Shown piece by piece: positions 23,399 to 24,100 of a DNA stretch of 24,100 bases. Location of the stretch: the IMG/VR virus record IMGVR_UViG_3300010371_000113, positions 1-24,100 of that record. One strand, given 5' to 3'. The notes beneath the pieces are model-generated. The model worked only from the letters and a program-made list of their open reading frames with translations. It searched no databases and had not been told where the DNA came from. The position numbers and the translations under genes are program-made. Numbering within the stretch: position 1 is the first letter of the stretch; every line of letters starts with the position of its first letter. Source of the DNA: a virus.

Positions 23399-23416
23399 GA
23401 CTTGCGTCACATTTCG

Positions 23417-24100
23417 CTAATCTTCCCATTTACCATATGTTTCACACTCCCACGCGTCGGGTATCTTGATAGGCCACGGGCTACCGTCCAGGCAACGCGC
23501 CCACGATGGCAGGGAGCCCCGCATGGTTTCCATGTACTCCGCCACGCTGCCCCGACCGTAGGGGACTTCCGCCACGTTTTCGTCATGGGTGTGCATGACG
23601 ATGTTGTAGTTACCGCTGGGGTGTTCGTCCAGGGCCAGCAGCGCGTGGGCTTGGACTTCGCGGGACTCGCGAGCCACCACGTTCTGGGTCAACACCCCGC
23701 CGTACAGCTTCATGGTTTCCCAAGAATTCTGCTTGCCCTTGTTGGCGTTGGTGTTCCACCCTTCGTATGTTATTTCCAGTTCCCACGGGCGCGCGTATTC
23801 CCGTTGGCTGCGGCGGACCTGTGCGTTGTGGTACGCCATGGTTCCGCCAGACGGGCCAGCGCAGTACAGCACCCCGTCATACATTTGATAACGGACGCCG
23901 TTGTGTTGGTGCATTTCACCGGGCGCCAGGATGGCCTTAATGGCTGCGCCCTCCAGCCCGTAGTATTCCTGTACTTCGGGAGCGTAGCTTCCGTCCGGTG
24001 CCTTGTTGAACTTGTTGCGTGTTTGTCCGCCCCAGAATTCGACAATGTTGGGGATGCGCGCGCGTGTCTGGAGAATCAGGGCCTTGATAGCGTCGTCATC
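23417..24100 (-). CDS. DNA polymerase family A, C-terminal part (5' end outside window)
   Basis: The frame is open to the right edge; 227 residues are visible. From the edge: DDDAIKALILQTRARIPNIV then EFW, matching the RxxxPxIVxFW segment of phage A-family polymerases, YAPEVQEYYGLEGAAIKAIL, a YDGVLYCAGPSGGTMAYHNA stretch, YEGWN, MKLYGGVLTQNVVARESREV, and motif C as HTHDENVAEVP. The Asp of HDE is the metal-binding catalytic residue, known for this family. MRGSLPSWARCLDGSPWPIK is the usual tail. It copies phage DNA. It is transcribed opposite to the structural operon and followed by the zinc-motif gene. Confidence 0.9.
   Translation of the reverse strand, partial: DDDAIKALILQTRARIPNIVEFWGGQTRNKFNKAPDGSYAPEVQEYYGLEGAAIKAILAPGEMHQHNGVRYQMYDGVLYCAGPSGGTMAYHNAQVRRSQREYARPWELEITYEGWNTNANKGKQNSWETMKLYGGVLTQNVVARESREVQAHALLALDEHPSGNYNIVMHTHDENVAEVPYGRGSVAEYMETMRGSLPSWARCLDGSPWPIKIPDAWECETYGKWED

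Noticed and set aside
1-24100. tRNA genes, CRISPR arrays, insertion sequences, attachment sites
   Set aside because: No cloverleaf, regularly spaced repeats, transposase or integrase was seen on either strand.

Overview
The window is part of the genome of a tailed double-stranded DNA phage (Caudoviricetes) with a contractile tail. It is GC-rich (roughly 60 percent by eye) and almost entirely coding, and many neighbouring genes overlap by 4 bases (ATGA or GTGA). The gene families (DUF2213 head protease, Gp24-like cement proteins, DUF2184 major capsid protein, DUF4054, DUF3383 sheath, DUF2612) suggest a virus of a Gram-negative, probably betaproteobacterial, host. That host call is inference. 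No integrase, repressor or tRNA gene is visible, so lifestyle cannot be decided here.

Plus strand, 1-22494, is a long late operon. Positions 1-6876 encode the head: an unrecognised partial gene, a protease/scaffold protein preceded by an 18-bp hairpin, three cement-type paralogs, the major capsid protein, a fourth cement paralog, a conserved small protein and a DUF4054 head-completion protein. Positions 6810-8427 hold neck genes ending in a tail terminator. Positions 8424-12507 encode sheath, tube, a tail assembly chaperone with a G_GGT_TTT -1 frameshift that adds a second domain, and a short tape measure. Positions 12504-17258 encode the baseplate: Dit-like protein, plug, hub, puncturing spike, gp25-like wedge, gpJ-like wedge and DUF2612 protein. 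Positions 17269-20732 encode three fibre-type proteins, the last with a Sec signal peptide and 14 cysteines. Positions 20740-22494 form a lysis-type cassette: XhlA-like membrane protein, GH24-type endolysin, a hydrophobic protein with an internal lipobox-like cysteine, and a DUF1353 protein.

Minus strand, 22491-24100, is the end of a replication/early block: the C-terminal part of a family A DNA polymerase and, downstream of it, a zinc-motif protein with its own sigma70-like promoter. The late and early blocks converge with stop codons interlocked in one CTAG.

Points most worth a second look: near-absence of GATC (two sites seen in 24.1 kb), the signal-peptide cysteine-rich fibre-like protein, the hairpin holding the likely start codon of the protease gene, the frameshift, and the family of cement genes that share shuffled beta-rich modules.
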